Assembly (NCBI GenBank): GCA_963931155.1
Contig: OZ006978.1
Coordinates: 620,001 to 684,000 of the forward strand
Direction: 5' to 3'
Source: CALXVA01 sp944392465
Lineage (GTDB): Bacteria > Bacillota > Clostridia > TANB77 > CAG-508
DNA length: 64,000 nt
Shown here in pieces: positions 43,001 through 50,204 of this stretch; within the stretch, counting starts at the first letter, position 1, and every line of letters begins with the position of its first letter. The notes beneath the pieces were generated by a model, which saw nothing but the letters and a program-made list of their open reading frames with translations, made no database searches and was not told the DNA's origin. The position numbers were made by a program, and so were the translations under genes.

Positions 43001-43452
43001 GAGTTTAAGTATTTATCTTCAATATTCTCTAATATATTTTTTATACTTTCTACTTTTATTCCATGCTTTTTAAACTCAGTAATTTGAGTACTTATTAATT
43101 CTACATTTTCATTAGATTTGCCAATAAATTTCAAATTATTTTTTTCTTCTGAAAGTATATTGTATATAAGCATTGACTTTCCAGAACTAGATAAATTAGA
43201 AACATTTGCATTTCCTACTTTTTTCATAACTCTATATGCCATGCGGTTAAATGTAAGTACTTCGGCATTTACTACTGCTACAGCTGGTTTTACAACATCT
43301 AGTAACTTTTTTTCTGCTGTAAATGAAAATTGCTCAGGTGTTATTATATATATTTTTCTTTTACTATTATTTTTTAATTTATGTGATATTTCATTAAAGA
43401 TGTATGTACTTTTACCTGTTCCAGAATTTCCATATACTATTCTTAAACTCAT
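40078..43452 (-). CDS. addB: ATP-dependent helicase/nuclease subunit B (AddB)
   Basis: Subunit of the AddAB complex that resects double-strand breaks up to Chi and loads RecA. The 1124 residues have the Walker A VYGNSGTGKSTYIF at the N-terminus, a UvrD-like helicase region, and a C-terminal RecB-family nuclease with IRIIDYKSS. The iron-sulfur cluster cysteines lie in ACPFSYYLKYG and in the terminal PCDYCKYKSIC. The partner AddA usually follows directly, but here it is followed by a small membrane protein. An AAAGGAG site with ATG at 43452 is preferred over the adjacent ATG. It follows the 8-oxoguanine glycosylase by 11 bases. Confidence 0.93.
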   Translation of the reverse strand: MSLRIVYGNSGTGKSTYIFNEISHKLKNNSKRKIYIITPEQFSFTAEKKLLDVVKPAVAVVNAEVLTFNRMAYRVMKKVGNANVSNLSSSGKSMLIYNILSEEKNNLKFIGKSNENVELISTQITEFKKHGIKVESIKNILENIEDKYLNSKLCDMLKIYEKYNGEISEKYIDENDNLTILAQMLDLIDDFDDVDIYIDEFVGFTYQEFEIIKKLMIKANEVNITVCTDTIEEAVNPDTDIFYENKLTLSKIYFIAREQNIKIEKPVELNKKYRFKNEELKHLEENIYAFPYKKYKENVENINLFLAKNQYSEIENVAKNIVKLVRDNGYRYKDISVITKDLEGYSSLCKAIFAKYEIPVFIDEKKDLNQNILVKYIISILNIFAKNWSYESMFEYIKTGFLTDLEDEDIWIIENYILRWAVKGSKWYKGEWNFYNESDEEKEKILHIRKKIVEPLLKLKEALAEKKDVKSITIKLYEFLIENEINIKLENKIKVLEELGEIEKAKEYETSYKIIIDVFDEIVSILGDKKVNFEKYVEILKTGLGNSGLGKIPISQDEVTVGDVDRSRSHKVKAVFIIGLNDGMFPSINKNEGFFSDKDREVLKTKGAELAKGTIEKLYDDNFNIYKAFSTSENKIYLSYASSDIEGKSLRPSILINRLKKIFINLKEESDIVEIKSEVITENTAYEELLTFLSDVREDKRKIDDLHIELFKYYSSTLEWKYKLENSMNALDYNIKPNKINQKVIDKLYGDTLKTSVSRLEQYKACPFSYYLKYGLNLSEREEFKIQPIDTGTFMHEVIDSFFDKISERKINLKELTDETEKSVINELIDEIIEEKLQIKKNYIFTSIPKYIVLANRLRKVIKKSMLYIVDSLRFSDFEIMGHELEFKNGKEYSAIEIEVEDGKKVEITGKIDRIDIAKTPEGNYIRIIDYKSSTKDINLNEVVAGLQLQLLTYLDAVCNIEDVMPAGILYFNLIDPKIKLSEKISEEKIEEELRKQFKMKGLILADVNIVKKMDKKLEKGNSNIIPAYIDKDGNLANRQSTITKSEFENLQNYTNKIIKQISKEIFSGSIDIKPYYNLKQGKTPCDYCKYKSICNFNNGICKKEYNYIGNAPKDFVLEQIKKQ

Positions 43453-43463
43453 CATTTTCTCCT

Positions 43464-44333
43464 TTATGCTGTATCTCTTTTCCAGTAAAACAAATATTGT
43501 TGTGCTATTCCCTCTAAATTACCATATTTTTCTTTAGCTAGTTTTTCAATTTCTTTTTTGTTTACTTTTGTCTCATCTGCATTTTTTATGTACAAATCAT
43601 TCATTACACGTCTTACCCATACATCAATTGGAAACACATCAAACCTTTTCAAAGTAGAAAAAAGTAATATACAATCAGCTACTTTAGGTCCAACTCCAGA
43701 TAAGGTTAGAAGAGTATCTCTTACTTTTTTAGTATCTTTTTCTTCATGAAGCTTACTTAAATCTACTTCTTTGTTTAAAATCTTTTTAGTTGTTTCATAA
43801 ATTCTAACATCTCTGAATCCTAATCCAAGTCCTCTTAAATCATCTACTGATGCTCTTGATAAACTTTCTATACTCGGAAAAGTATAATATTCTCTATCAT
43901 TCCATACTATTTTATTTCCATATTTCTTTGACATTCTATTTATAATTGTTTTTATTCTAGGTATATTGTTATTGGCAGATATAATAAATGAAATAATGGT
44001 TTCCCATAGATCTTGATTTAATATTCTAATTCCGCTTCCATATTTTATACTATTTGCTAAATATTCATCCACTAATGAAAGTTTTCTTTTTATTTCTTCA
44101 TAATTTCTATTTAAGTCAAAGTAATTTATCACTAATTTTTCTAAATTATCCGCACCAAAGCTTTTAAAAATAATGTTATTATCCACTTTTTCCACATTTA
44201 TTACATTATTTCCTACAATTCCTGTATAACTACCATTGTCATTTTCATTCCATCTAAAGCATTGCCCACATTCAAATATATGCTTTGGTTCAAATGAAGT
44301 CACATTTTCTAATACATATTTTTGTTCCTGCAT
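43464..44333 (-). CDS. 8-oxoguanine DNA glycosylase (OGG1-type HhH-GPD)
   Basis: Base-excision repair glycosylase/AP lyase. The 289 residues begin with the OGG-type N-terminal domain (ECGQCFRWNENDNGSYTGI). The helix-hairpin-helix is LSGVGPKVADCILLF, with the catalytic lysine in PKVAD, followed by VFPIDVWVRRV carrying the catalytic aspartate. No Fe-S cluster cysteines follow, as expected for OGG1 rather than MutY/Nth. It is the first gene of a unit with addB, so both encoded proteins are DNA repair. Confidence 0.88.
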   Translation of the reverse strand: MQEQKYVLENVTSFEPKHIFECGQCFRWNENDNGSYTGIVGNNVINVEKVDNNIIFKSFGADNLEKLVINYFDLNRNYEEIKRKLSLVDEYLANSIKYGSGIRILNQDLWETIISFIISANNNIPRIKTIINRMSKKYGNKIVWNDREYYTFPSIESLSRASVDDLRGLGLGFRDVRIYETTKKILNKEVDLSKLHEEKDTKKVRDTLLTLSGVGPKVADCILLFSTLKRFDVFPIDVWVRRVMNDLYIKNADETKVNKKEIEKLAKEKYGNLEGIAQQYLFYWKRDTA

Positions 44334-44359
44334 TTAATATTTTATCCTTTCAATATTTT

Positions 44360-45229
44360 TTAGGCCTTATTTAATTTAAAACCTTTACCCCATGCTTCTC
44401 TAGCATTTGATATAACTATAAAAGCTCTTTTGTCTATACTTTGTACTATTTGTTGTATTTTTACTACTTCTCCTCTTGATGCAACACACCAAAGCATCAT
44501 TTTATCTTCATTGGTATACATACCTTTTGCATATATTCCTGTGCTTCCTCTTTCTATGTTTTTACCAATCTCAGTTGCAATTTCTTCATATTTATCTGAA
44601 ACAATAAATAATGTTTTCGTAAAATAAACACCTTCGAAAACTATATCAATCATTTTACCCATTAAATAAATTGCTATAGCTGAATAAAGACCTACTTCAA
44701 CTTCTTTAAAGAATAAAACATTTAAAATAATTATTCCTATATCTATAAAAACTATAAGGTTACTTGTTCTAAAATGTGGTTTAAAGGCTTTTATTATATA
44801 TGTTAATAAATCTGTTCCTCCTGTTGATGCACTTGCTTTTAATACAATAGCTGTTCCTAGTCCACTTAATATTCCACCATAAATACATGCTAGAAATCTA
44901 TCTTCTGTAAGAGGATTAAATTTTTCTAACAAATCAATAAAAATTGATAAAATTACAGTTCCACATATTCCTTTTATGGCAACTTCTTTTCCTACTTTTA
45001 TAAATGTTAAAATAAATAATGGAATATTTAAAATAATCATAAAAGTACCAACAGGTATATTAAATAAATAATATGTTATAGTTGCAATACCTGCAAATCC
45101 TCCTGATGATAATTGATTTGGTAATAAGAATTGAGATGTTCCTGCGGCAATTAGAAAGCATCCTATTATTATAAAAATACTTTCTTTTAATATTTTTTTT
45201 GCTAAAATCTTTTTTCTATTATTACTCAT
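44360..45229 (-). CDS. YitT-family membrane protein
   Basis: A 289-residue protein with about five to six membrane helices (for example FIIIGCFLIAAGTSQFLLP, FMIILNIPLFILTFI, LIVFIDIGIIILNVLFF) and a C-terminal cytoplasmic DUF2179 domain (TKTLFIVSDKYEEIATEIG...RAFIVISNAREAWGKGF). The family contains small-molecule transporters of unclear substrate. AAGGTGG precedes the start, only 13 bases after the radical SAM gene, so it is likely translationally coupled to it. Confidence 0.9.
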   Translation of the reverse strand: MSNNRKKILAKKILKESIFIIIGCFLIAAGTSQFLLPNQLSSGGFAGIATITYYLFNIPVGTFMIILNIPLFILTFIKVGKEVAIKGICGTVILSIFIDLLEKFNPLTEDRFLACIYGGILSGLGTAIVLKASASTGGTDLLTYIIKAFKPHFRTSNLIVFIDIGIIILNVLFFKEVEVGLYSAIAIYLMGKMIDIVFEGVYFTKTLFIVSDKYEEIATEIGKNIERGSTGIYAKGMYTNEDKMMLWCVASRGEVVKIQQIVQSIDKRAFIVISNAREAWGKGFKLNKA

Positions 45230-45241
45230 AAATCAACCACC

Positions 45242-46282
45242 TTATTCATATGATTCTAAAATTTCTAGTTTAAACCTACCTGGTTTTATTTCATCATTTT
45301 TTTCTATAACCACATCTACATCATATGTTTCTTTTAATTTTAAAATATTTTCTTTTTTGTGTCCTATTATATTGTTTATATTAAAATCATTTGCTATTAT
45401 TTTTACTTTTTTTACTTTTGCATTTACTTTTTTAATTTTGCTTACTATAGAATCATACCACATGCTAGACTCTACTAGTTGTCTAAATGCTGGATGGTAT
45501 GGTCCTGCCACAACACTACTTCTCTCAGATTTAGGATCTGATATTTCTTCTGTATTTTGCAAACCTATTCTAATTACGTTTATTTTATTTCTATTAAATA
45601 AATCAACAACTTCCTTGCATCTTTCTACAGCTTGCCCTACTGTTAAAGGTGTATATTCACCTTTATAGTATTCGTCTGCAAGCTCTGTGTCTTTTATAAC
45701 TAGTACAGGATATATTCGAACTATTTTAGGTTTTAATTTTATTAATTCTTTTGCTGTATTTATTTCATCTTGTTTTGTACTTTCTGGTAATCCTACCATC
45801 ATTTGATGTCCCAAGATAAAACCAAATCTTCTAATTAATTTAGAAGATTTTATTACATCCTCCCCCGTATGGCCTCTTTTACATTTACTTAATATATAGT
45901 TGTTTGTTGATTGTACTCCTAATTCTATAGTTTTTACATGATATTTTTTCATTCTTTTAAGTATTTCTTTATCTATGCAATCTGGTCTTGTTGATATTCT
46001 TATACTATTTACTTTTTTATCTCTAATATATTTTTGTGTGGCTTCTAAAAGCTCTATTTGTTTTTCTTTTTCTATTGCAGTAAAACTTCCTCCAAAAAAA
46101 GCGACTTCAACATATTTATGATTATCTTTAAAGTTTTTTAAATAATACTCTATTGTTTCTTCTACATCTTTTGCAGTTACCATTTTAGTTTGACCACTTA
46201 TTCTCTTTTGATTGCAAAAAGTACAATTATTTGGACATCCTAAATGTGGTACAAATATTGGTATTATATATTCTTTTTTCAT
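45242..46282 (-). CDS. Elp3-like radical SAM protein without acetyltransferase domain
   Basis: A 346-residue radical SAM protein. The cluster motif is GCPNNCTFCNQKRISG, followed by FFGGSFTAI, the SAM-binding GLPESTKQDE, and RIYPVLVIKDTEL, as in Elp3 but lacking the C-terminal GNAT. Such short Elp3 relatives are common next to rnc in clostridia. A tRNA-modification role is plausible but unproven. It lies 64 bases after rnc. Confidence 0.88.
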   Translation of the reverse strand: MKKEYIIPIFVPHLGCPNNCTFCNQKRISGQTKMVTAKDVEETIEYYLKNFKDNHKYVEVAFFGGSFTAIEKEKQIELLEATQKYIRDKKVNSIRISTRPDCIDKEILKRMKKYHVKTIELGVQSTNNYILSKCKRGHTGEDVIKSSKLIRRFGFILGHQMMVGLPESTKQDEINTAKELIKLKPKIVRIYPVLVIKDTELADEYYKGEYTPLTVGQAVERCKEVVDLFNRNKINVIRIGLQNTEEISDPKSERSSVVAGPYHPAFRQLVESSMWYDSIVSKIKKVNAKVKKVKIIANDFNINNIIGHKKENILKLKETYDVDVVIEKNDEIKPGRFKLEILESYE

Positions 46283-46346
46283 ATATTAAAGTCACCATCC
46301 TTCTTTTATATATTTAATAATAAATTATGATATGTATCTTAACTTA

Positions 46347-47021
46347 TTACTTTAACTTTTGTAATGCTTTTCCTGCCGCATCCATCTCTGCATGTTTTTT
46401 TGTTTTTCCTTCTCCAATTGCAAGCTCTTTTCCATTTACTTCAACTTTAACTGTAAATACCTTATCATGGTCTGGTCCAGATTCTTTTATAACTGTATAT
46501 TTTATAGAAACGCCTCCATTTTCTTGAAGCTTTTCTTGTAAAACTGTTTTATGGTCTTTCATCCCTACATGTTTGCTTGATTTTTCTATTGCGTTTTTCA
46601 AATTTGATATTATAAATTTTTCAGCTTCTTTTAGCCCTCCATCAAAATATATAGCTGCTATTGTTGCTTCTATACTATCTGCTTGAATTGCAGGTTTTAA
46701 ATTACCTTTATTATGTGTTTCACTTTTTCCAACTAAGATAAAATCACTAAAATGATGTGTAACAGCAATATTATATAAACTATCTTCACATACAACTTCT
46801 GCTCTAACTTTAGTCATTTCACCTTCTTTTAGATTTTTGTAATTATTAAATATGTATTTACTTGATATAAATTCAAGTATGCTATCTCCTAAAAACTCTA
46901 ATTTTTCATTGCTTTCTATTTTTCTTTCATACGCATATGATGTATGAGTTAAAGCTTGTTTTAAAAGCTCTTTATTTTTAAATGTGTAGCCAATGCTTTT
47001 TTCCAGTTTTTCAAAATTCAT
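46347..47021 (-). CDS. rnc: Ribonuclease III
   Basis: Processes rRNA precursors and double-stranded RNA. The 224 residues have the catalytic signature NEKLEFLGDSILEF with its Asp and Glu pair (second Glu in QADSIEATIAAIY), and a C-terminal dsRNA-binding domain (HKTVLQEKLQENGGVSIKYTV ends with KKHAEMDAAGKALQKL). AAAGGA precedes the ATG. It follows acpP and plsX in the same order as in other Firmicutes. Confidence 0.95.
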   Translation of the reverse strand: MNFEKLEKSIGYTFKNKELLKQALTHTSYAYERKIESNEKLEFLGDSILEFISSKYIFNNYKNLKEGEMTKVRAEVVCEDSLYNIAVTHHFSDFILVGKSETHNKGNLKPAIQADSIEATIAAIYFDGGLKEAEKFIISNLKNAIEKSSKHVGMKDHKTVLQEKLQENGGVSIKYTVIKESGPDHDKVFTVKVEVNGKELAIGEGKTKKHAEMDAAGKALQKLK

Positions 47022-47224
47022 TTTTCTTTCCTTTCCGACTAGTTCAATTAAACAGTTATATTATACACCTTTTTTAGATAAAAAAAAAGAGATTTATATA
47101 AAAGATTTTCCGCATAATTCGACTTTTTTTGCTTTTACAGTTATTGAATAAATCAATGGCTGTTCTTGTTAGTTTTTTTAGTCTTTTTATGTAACAAGAT
47201 TTTTCTAGAAATTTCCTTCTACGC

Positions 47225-47267
47225 AAAAAAAAAACAAAGCAATCTTTAGATTACTCTGCTTTTGTTA
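47225..47267 (-). terminator. Terminator of acpP
   Basis: AACAAAGCAATC pairs imperfectly with GATTACTCTGCTTTTGTT and a T10 run follows on the minus strand. It would separate acpP from rnc in part. Confidence 0.65.
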
Positions 47268-47510
47268 TTATGCTACATGATCTTTTATATAATCAACTAC
47301 ATCTGCTACAGAAACTACCTTTTCTGCATCTGCATCTGGAATTTCTATATCAAATTCTTCTTCAAGGGCCATAATTAATTCTACTATATCTAGTGAATCA
47401 GCTCCTAAGTCATCTATAAATGATGCTTCCATTGTAACTGCTGTTTCAGCTACACCTAATTGTTCAACTATAATTCCTTTTACTTTTTCAAAAACTTCTT
47501 CTGAACTCAT
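47268..47510 (-). CDS. acpP: Acyl carrier protein
   Basis: An 80-residue acidic carrier that holds acyl chains on a phosphopantetheine arm during fatty acid synthesis. The arm attaches at Ser39 in GADSLDIVELI. Surrounding residues and length match type II AcpP. The start is ATG at 47510 after GGGAGG; a GTG four codons upstream overlaps that site and is not used. It follows plsX, so fatty acid and phosphatidic acid precursor genes are together. Confidence 0.96.
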   Translation of the reverse strand: MSSEEVFEKVKGIIVEQLGVAETAVTMEASFIDDLGADSLDIVELIMALEEEFDIEIPDADAEKVVSVADVVDYIKDHVA

Positions 47511-47745
47511 TAATAAGTTCACCTCCCTTAAATATCTTCATATTCTTTTCTACCTAACAATAATACATATTAATTTAATTGTCAATATTTTTTACAAATT
47601 TTATTAAAATATTTCTAAAAGTATTGGTATTTCAATATTTTTAGTGTAAAAATTATTTTAAATCTTTTTGAACTCATCATTCTAAAATGTGGTTTTTTTC
47701 TTATTATACCTTTATAAATTATTATTATTTTACGTCTATTATTCT

Positions 47746-48783
47746 TTATTTGCTTTTGTCTTCTGGTTTCTTTTCAAATGCTTCTATCATTTTATCTACA
47801 GCTTTATTTTCAACAAATTGTTCTGCTTGTTTTATTGTAAACTCAAACAATTTTTCATCACTACTTCCATGAGCTTTTACAACTGGTTTTTTTACTCCTA
47901 AGAAAAGTGCTCCACCATATTCTTTATAGTCAACCGTTTTGGCAAATCTCTTTATTGCTGGTAAACATGGAACTGCTGCTAATTTTGTAAGTATATTTCT
48001 CTTTAAGCTTTCTGATAAACTCCTTTTTACAAATTTTCCAAGACCTTCTATAGATTTTAAAAATACGTTTCCTGTAAAGCCATCTGTAACTACAACATCA
48101 ATTTCACCAGAAAAAGCATCTCTTCCTTCTACATTTCCAACAAAATTAATATCAAGTTTTTCTGCATTTTCTTTTAACAATTTATAACTCTCTTTTGTTA
48201 GTTCATTTCCCTTTGTTTCTTCTGTGCCAATATTTAGTAAACCTACTGCAGGACTTTCCATGTTAAAAGTATTTTTCAAATAAATGCTTGCCATTTGTGC
48301 AAATTGTAATAAATTAATTGGCTTACAATTGGTATTGGAACCACAATCCATAAGAAGTAATCTACTTTTATAAGCTGGTAGTATTCCAGCTAAAGCAGGT
48401 CTATCAATCCCTTTAATTCTTCCTACTAATAGTGTCGCACCAGTAAGAAGTGCCCCTGAATTTCCTGCAGAAATAAACACATCTCCTTCACCAGATTTTA
48501 GCATATTAAACCCTACAACCATAGAAGAATCCTTTTTATGCTTTATAGCTTGTGTTGGTATATCTTCCATCTCAATTGTTTCTGTTGCATTTTTTATGCT
48601 AAGTCTAGGTGATATATCATTTATATTATCTTTTCCATATAGTTCTTTTATTCTTTGTTTTATAATTTCTTCTTTTCCAATTAATACAACTTTTGCAGAT
48701 ATTTGATTAATTGCTTTTACTGCACCTTTAATATTAGCATCAGGAGCATTGTCTCCTCCCATTGCATCAAGTAAAATAATCAT
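47746..48783 (-). CDS. plsX: Phosphate acyltransferase PlsX
   Basis: Converts acyl-ACP and phosphate to acyl-phosphate, the first step of phospholipid synthesis in this lineage. The 345 residues begin with MIILLDAMGGDNAPDA and contain SAGNSGALLTGATLLVGRI, LLDCGSN-type LLMDCGSNTNCKP, and DAFSGEIDVVVTDGFTGNV, all typical of the family. GGAGG precedes the ATG. It heads the plsX-acpP-rnc run. Confidence 0.95.
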   Translation of the reverse strand: MIILLDAMGGDNAPDANIKGAVKAINQISAKVVLIGKEEIIKQRIKELYGKDNINDISPRLSIKNATETIEMEDIPTQAIKHKKDSSMVVGFNMLKSGEGDVFISAGNSGALLTGATLLVGRIKGIDRPALAGILPAYKSRLLLMDCGSNTNCKPINLLQFAQMASIYLKNTFNMESPAVGLLNIGTEETKGNELTKESYKLLKENAEKLDINFVGNVEGRDAFSGEIDVVVTDGFTGNVFLKSIEGLGKFVKRSLSESLKRNILTKLAAVPCLPAIKRFAKTVDYKEYGGALFLGVKKPVVKAHGSSDEKLFEFTIKQAEQFVENKAVDKMIEAFEKKPEDKSK

Positions 48784-48887
48784 ATTTCATCCTCCAATAC
48801 ATATTGTTGCATATTTTTAATTCAAGTCTATTTTTTCAAATTATATTTTATTACTTAAATTCCTCAAAGTCAATTATTTTATTGTAT

Positions 48888-48927
48888 AAAAAAGCAAACA
48901 AGGATGTAATTTAAAATCACATCCTTA
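48888..48927 (-). terminator. Terminator of the M23 peptidase gene
   Basis: Minus strand AAGGATGT pairs with ACATCCTT over a loop and is followed by TTTGCTTTTTT. Confidence 0.75.
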
Positions 48928-48970
48928 TTTTTTTATTTTTTGTTAGTTTTATAGCCTTTTTTGCAATTTA

Positions 48971-49963
48971 CTAATTATATAAATAATTTTGTGGGTTAAC
49001 CTCGCTTCCATTTACTCTTACCTCAAAGTGTAAGTGGTTACCAGTTGAATTTCCTGTTGAACCCACAGCAGCTATAGTATCACCTGCTTCTATTTTTTGC
49101 CCTGTAGAAACATATAACTTACTACAATGTCCATAATATGTTTCTATACCATTACCGTGTGACATTTTAACAATATATCCATATCCACCACTATATCCTG
49201 CAAATTTTACTGTACCACTTGCTGCTGCTTTTATAGCTGTTCCATATGGTGCTGCTATGTCCAGTCCTGTATGTCCACTTGATCTTATACTTTCCCTGTT
49301 TCCAAATCTGGATGTTATAATTCCAGATACTGGTGTCACTTGTAAATATACACCTTGTACTGTATGAGATTCTCTTTCTCTTTTTTTGGCTTCTTCTTTT
49401 TCTTTTTTCTCTACTGCTGTTTCTATAGCTTTATTAATAGTTTTTTTAGCAACCTTAACTGTATCTACATCTTTTTTGTCAGTCGTTATTACATTCTTTA
49501 TACCTATTTTTAAATCTATATCGTCTTCATATTTTTCTGTCATTTCATCTACTAAATCTTCAGCTTTTTCTAAGCTTGTTAAAATGGATTTTTGTTTACC
49601 ATTTAAAGTCACGGCATATAATTCATAGGTTGTTTCAGAATCGTCTTCTAGTTTAGCAAGTATTGCCTCTTCATTTGTTTGCTCTGATTTATCAACTAAA
49701 GTAAGCTTATATTCTGGCATATTTTTTATTGTTGTATATAATTTTGCAGTTTCTTCTTTATTCACTATTTCACTTATTTTTGCTTCAAATCCATCTTTGT
49801 CAGCAACAAATCCTACTTTTTCGCCTGCAATTGTTACTTCACAAACTATGTTGAATTTGAATAAAACAATTATTGTTAATATAAACAGTGCAATCGCTAC
49901 TATATTTATAAGCCCAATTACCTCTTTTGTGTAGTATTTAATTTTCCTGTTTAAAATAAAAAT
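48971..49963 (-). CDS. M23-family murein endopeptidase, probable ATT start
   Basis: A membrane-anchored LytM-type zinc endopeptidase. The catalytic domain is at the C-terminus: SRFGNRESIRSSGHTGLDIA (zinc His and Asp) and NHLHFEV (HxH), with a GTVKFAGYSGGYG strand. The frame continues 66 codons above the first GTG (49765) with clear coding sense: a basic head KIKYYTKEVIG, a membrane helix LINIVAIALFILTIIVLF, then VTIAGEKVGFVAD. No ATG, GTG or TTG exists in that part. The best ribosome site, GAAGGAG, sits five bases before an ATT (49963), and the promoter places transcription start only ~25 bases further. An ATT start, or a frameshift close to 49950, is therefore implied. The product is about 330 residues. 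Confidence 0.75.
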   Translation of the reverse strand: MFILNRKIKYYTKEVIGLINIVAIALFILTIIVLFKFNIVCEVTIAGEKVGFVADKDGFEAKISEIVNKEETAKLYTTIKNMPEYKLTLVDKSEQTNEEAILAKLEDDSETTYELYAVTLNGKQKSILTSLEKAEDLVDEMTEKYEDDIDLKIGIKNVITTDKKDVDTVKVAKKTINKAIETAVEKKEKEEAKKRERESHTVQGVYLQVTPVSGIITSRFGNRESIRSSGHTGLDIAAPYGTAIKAAASGTVKFAGYSGGYGYIVKMSHGNGIETYYGHCSKLYVSTGQKIEAGDTIAAVGSTGNSTGNHLHFEVRVNGSEVNPQNYLYN

Positions 49964-49994
49964 TCACTCTCCTTCTTTTGACGTGACAAATTTT

Positions 49995-50023
49995 ATTATA
50001 CTATATATTTTATTCAATTTCAA
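49995..50023 (-). promoter_or_regulatory. Promoter of the M23 peptidase gene
   Basis: Minus strand TTGAAA, 17-base spacer and TATAAT. The expected transcription start near 49987 is only about 25 bases from the proposed ATT start, which supports initiation there. Confidence 0.7.
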
Positions 50024-50204
50024 ATTATATATTCTTTTCTCTCGCATTTTTGACATTTTTTAACCTTTTGATTAATTTTTCATCCTAATTTATTCCATAG
50101 TTTCCTTATTTTTACTCCGTTTTTCTCCATTTTTCTCGTTTTTTCATGGGTTGACTTTTACTATTATATGCTATTTTTTAGTAAAATGATAGTAATTTAG
50201 GCAC

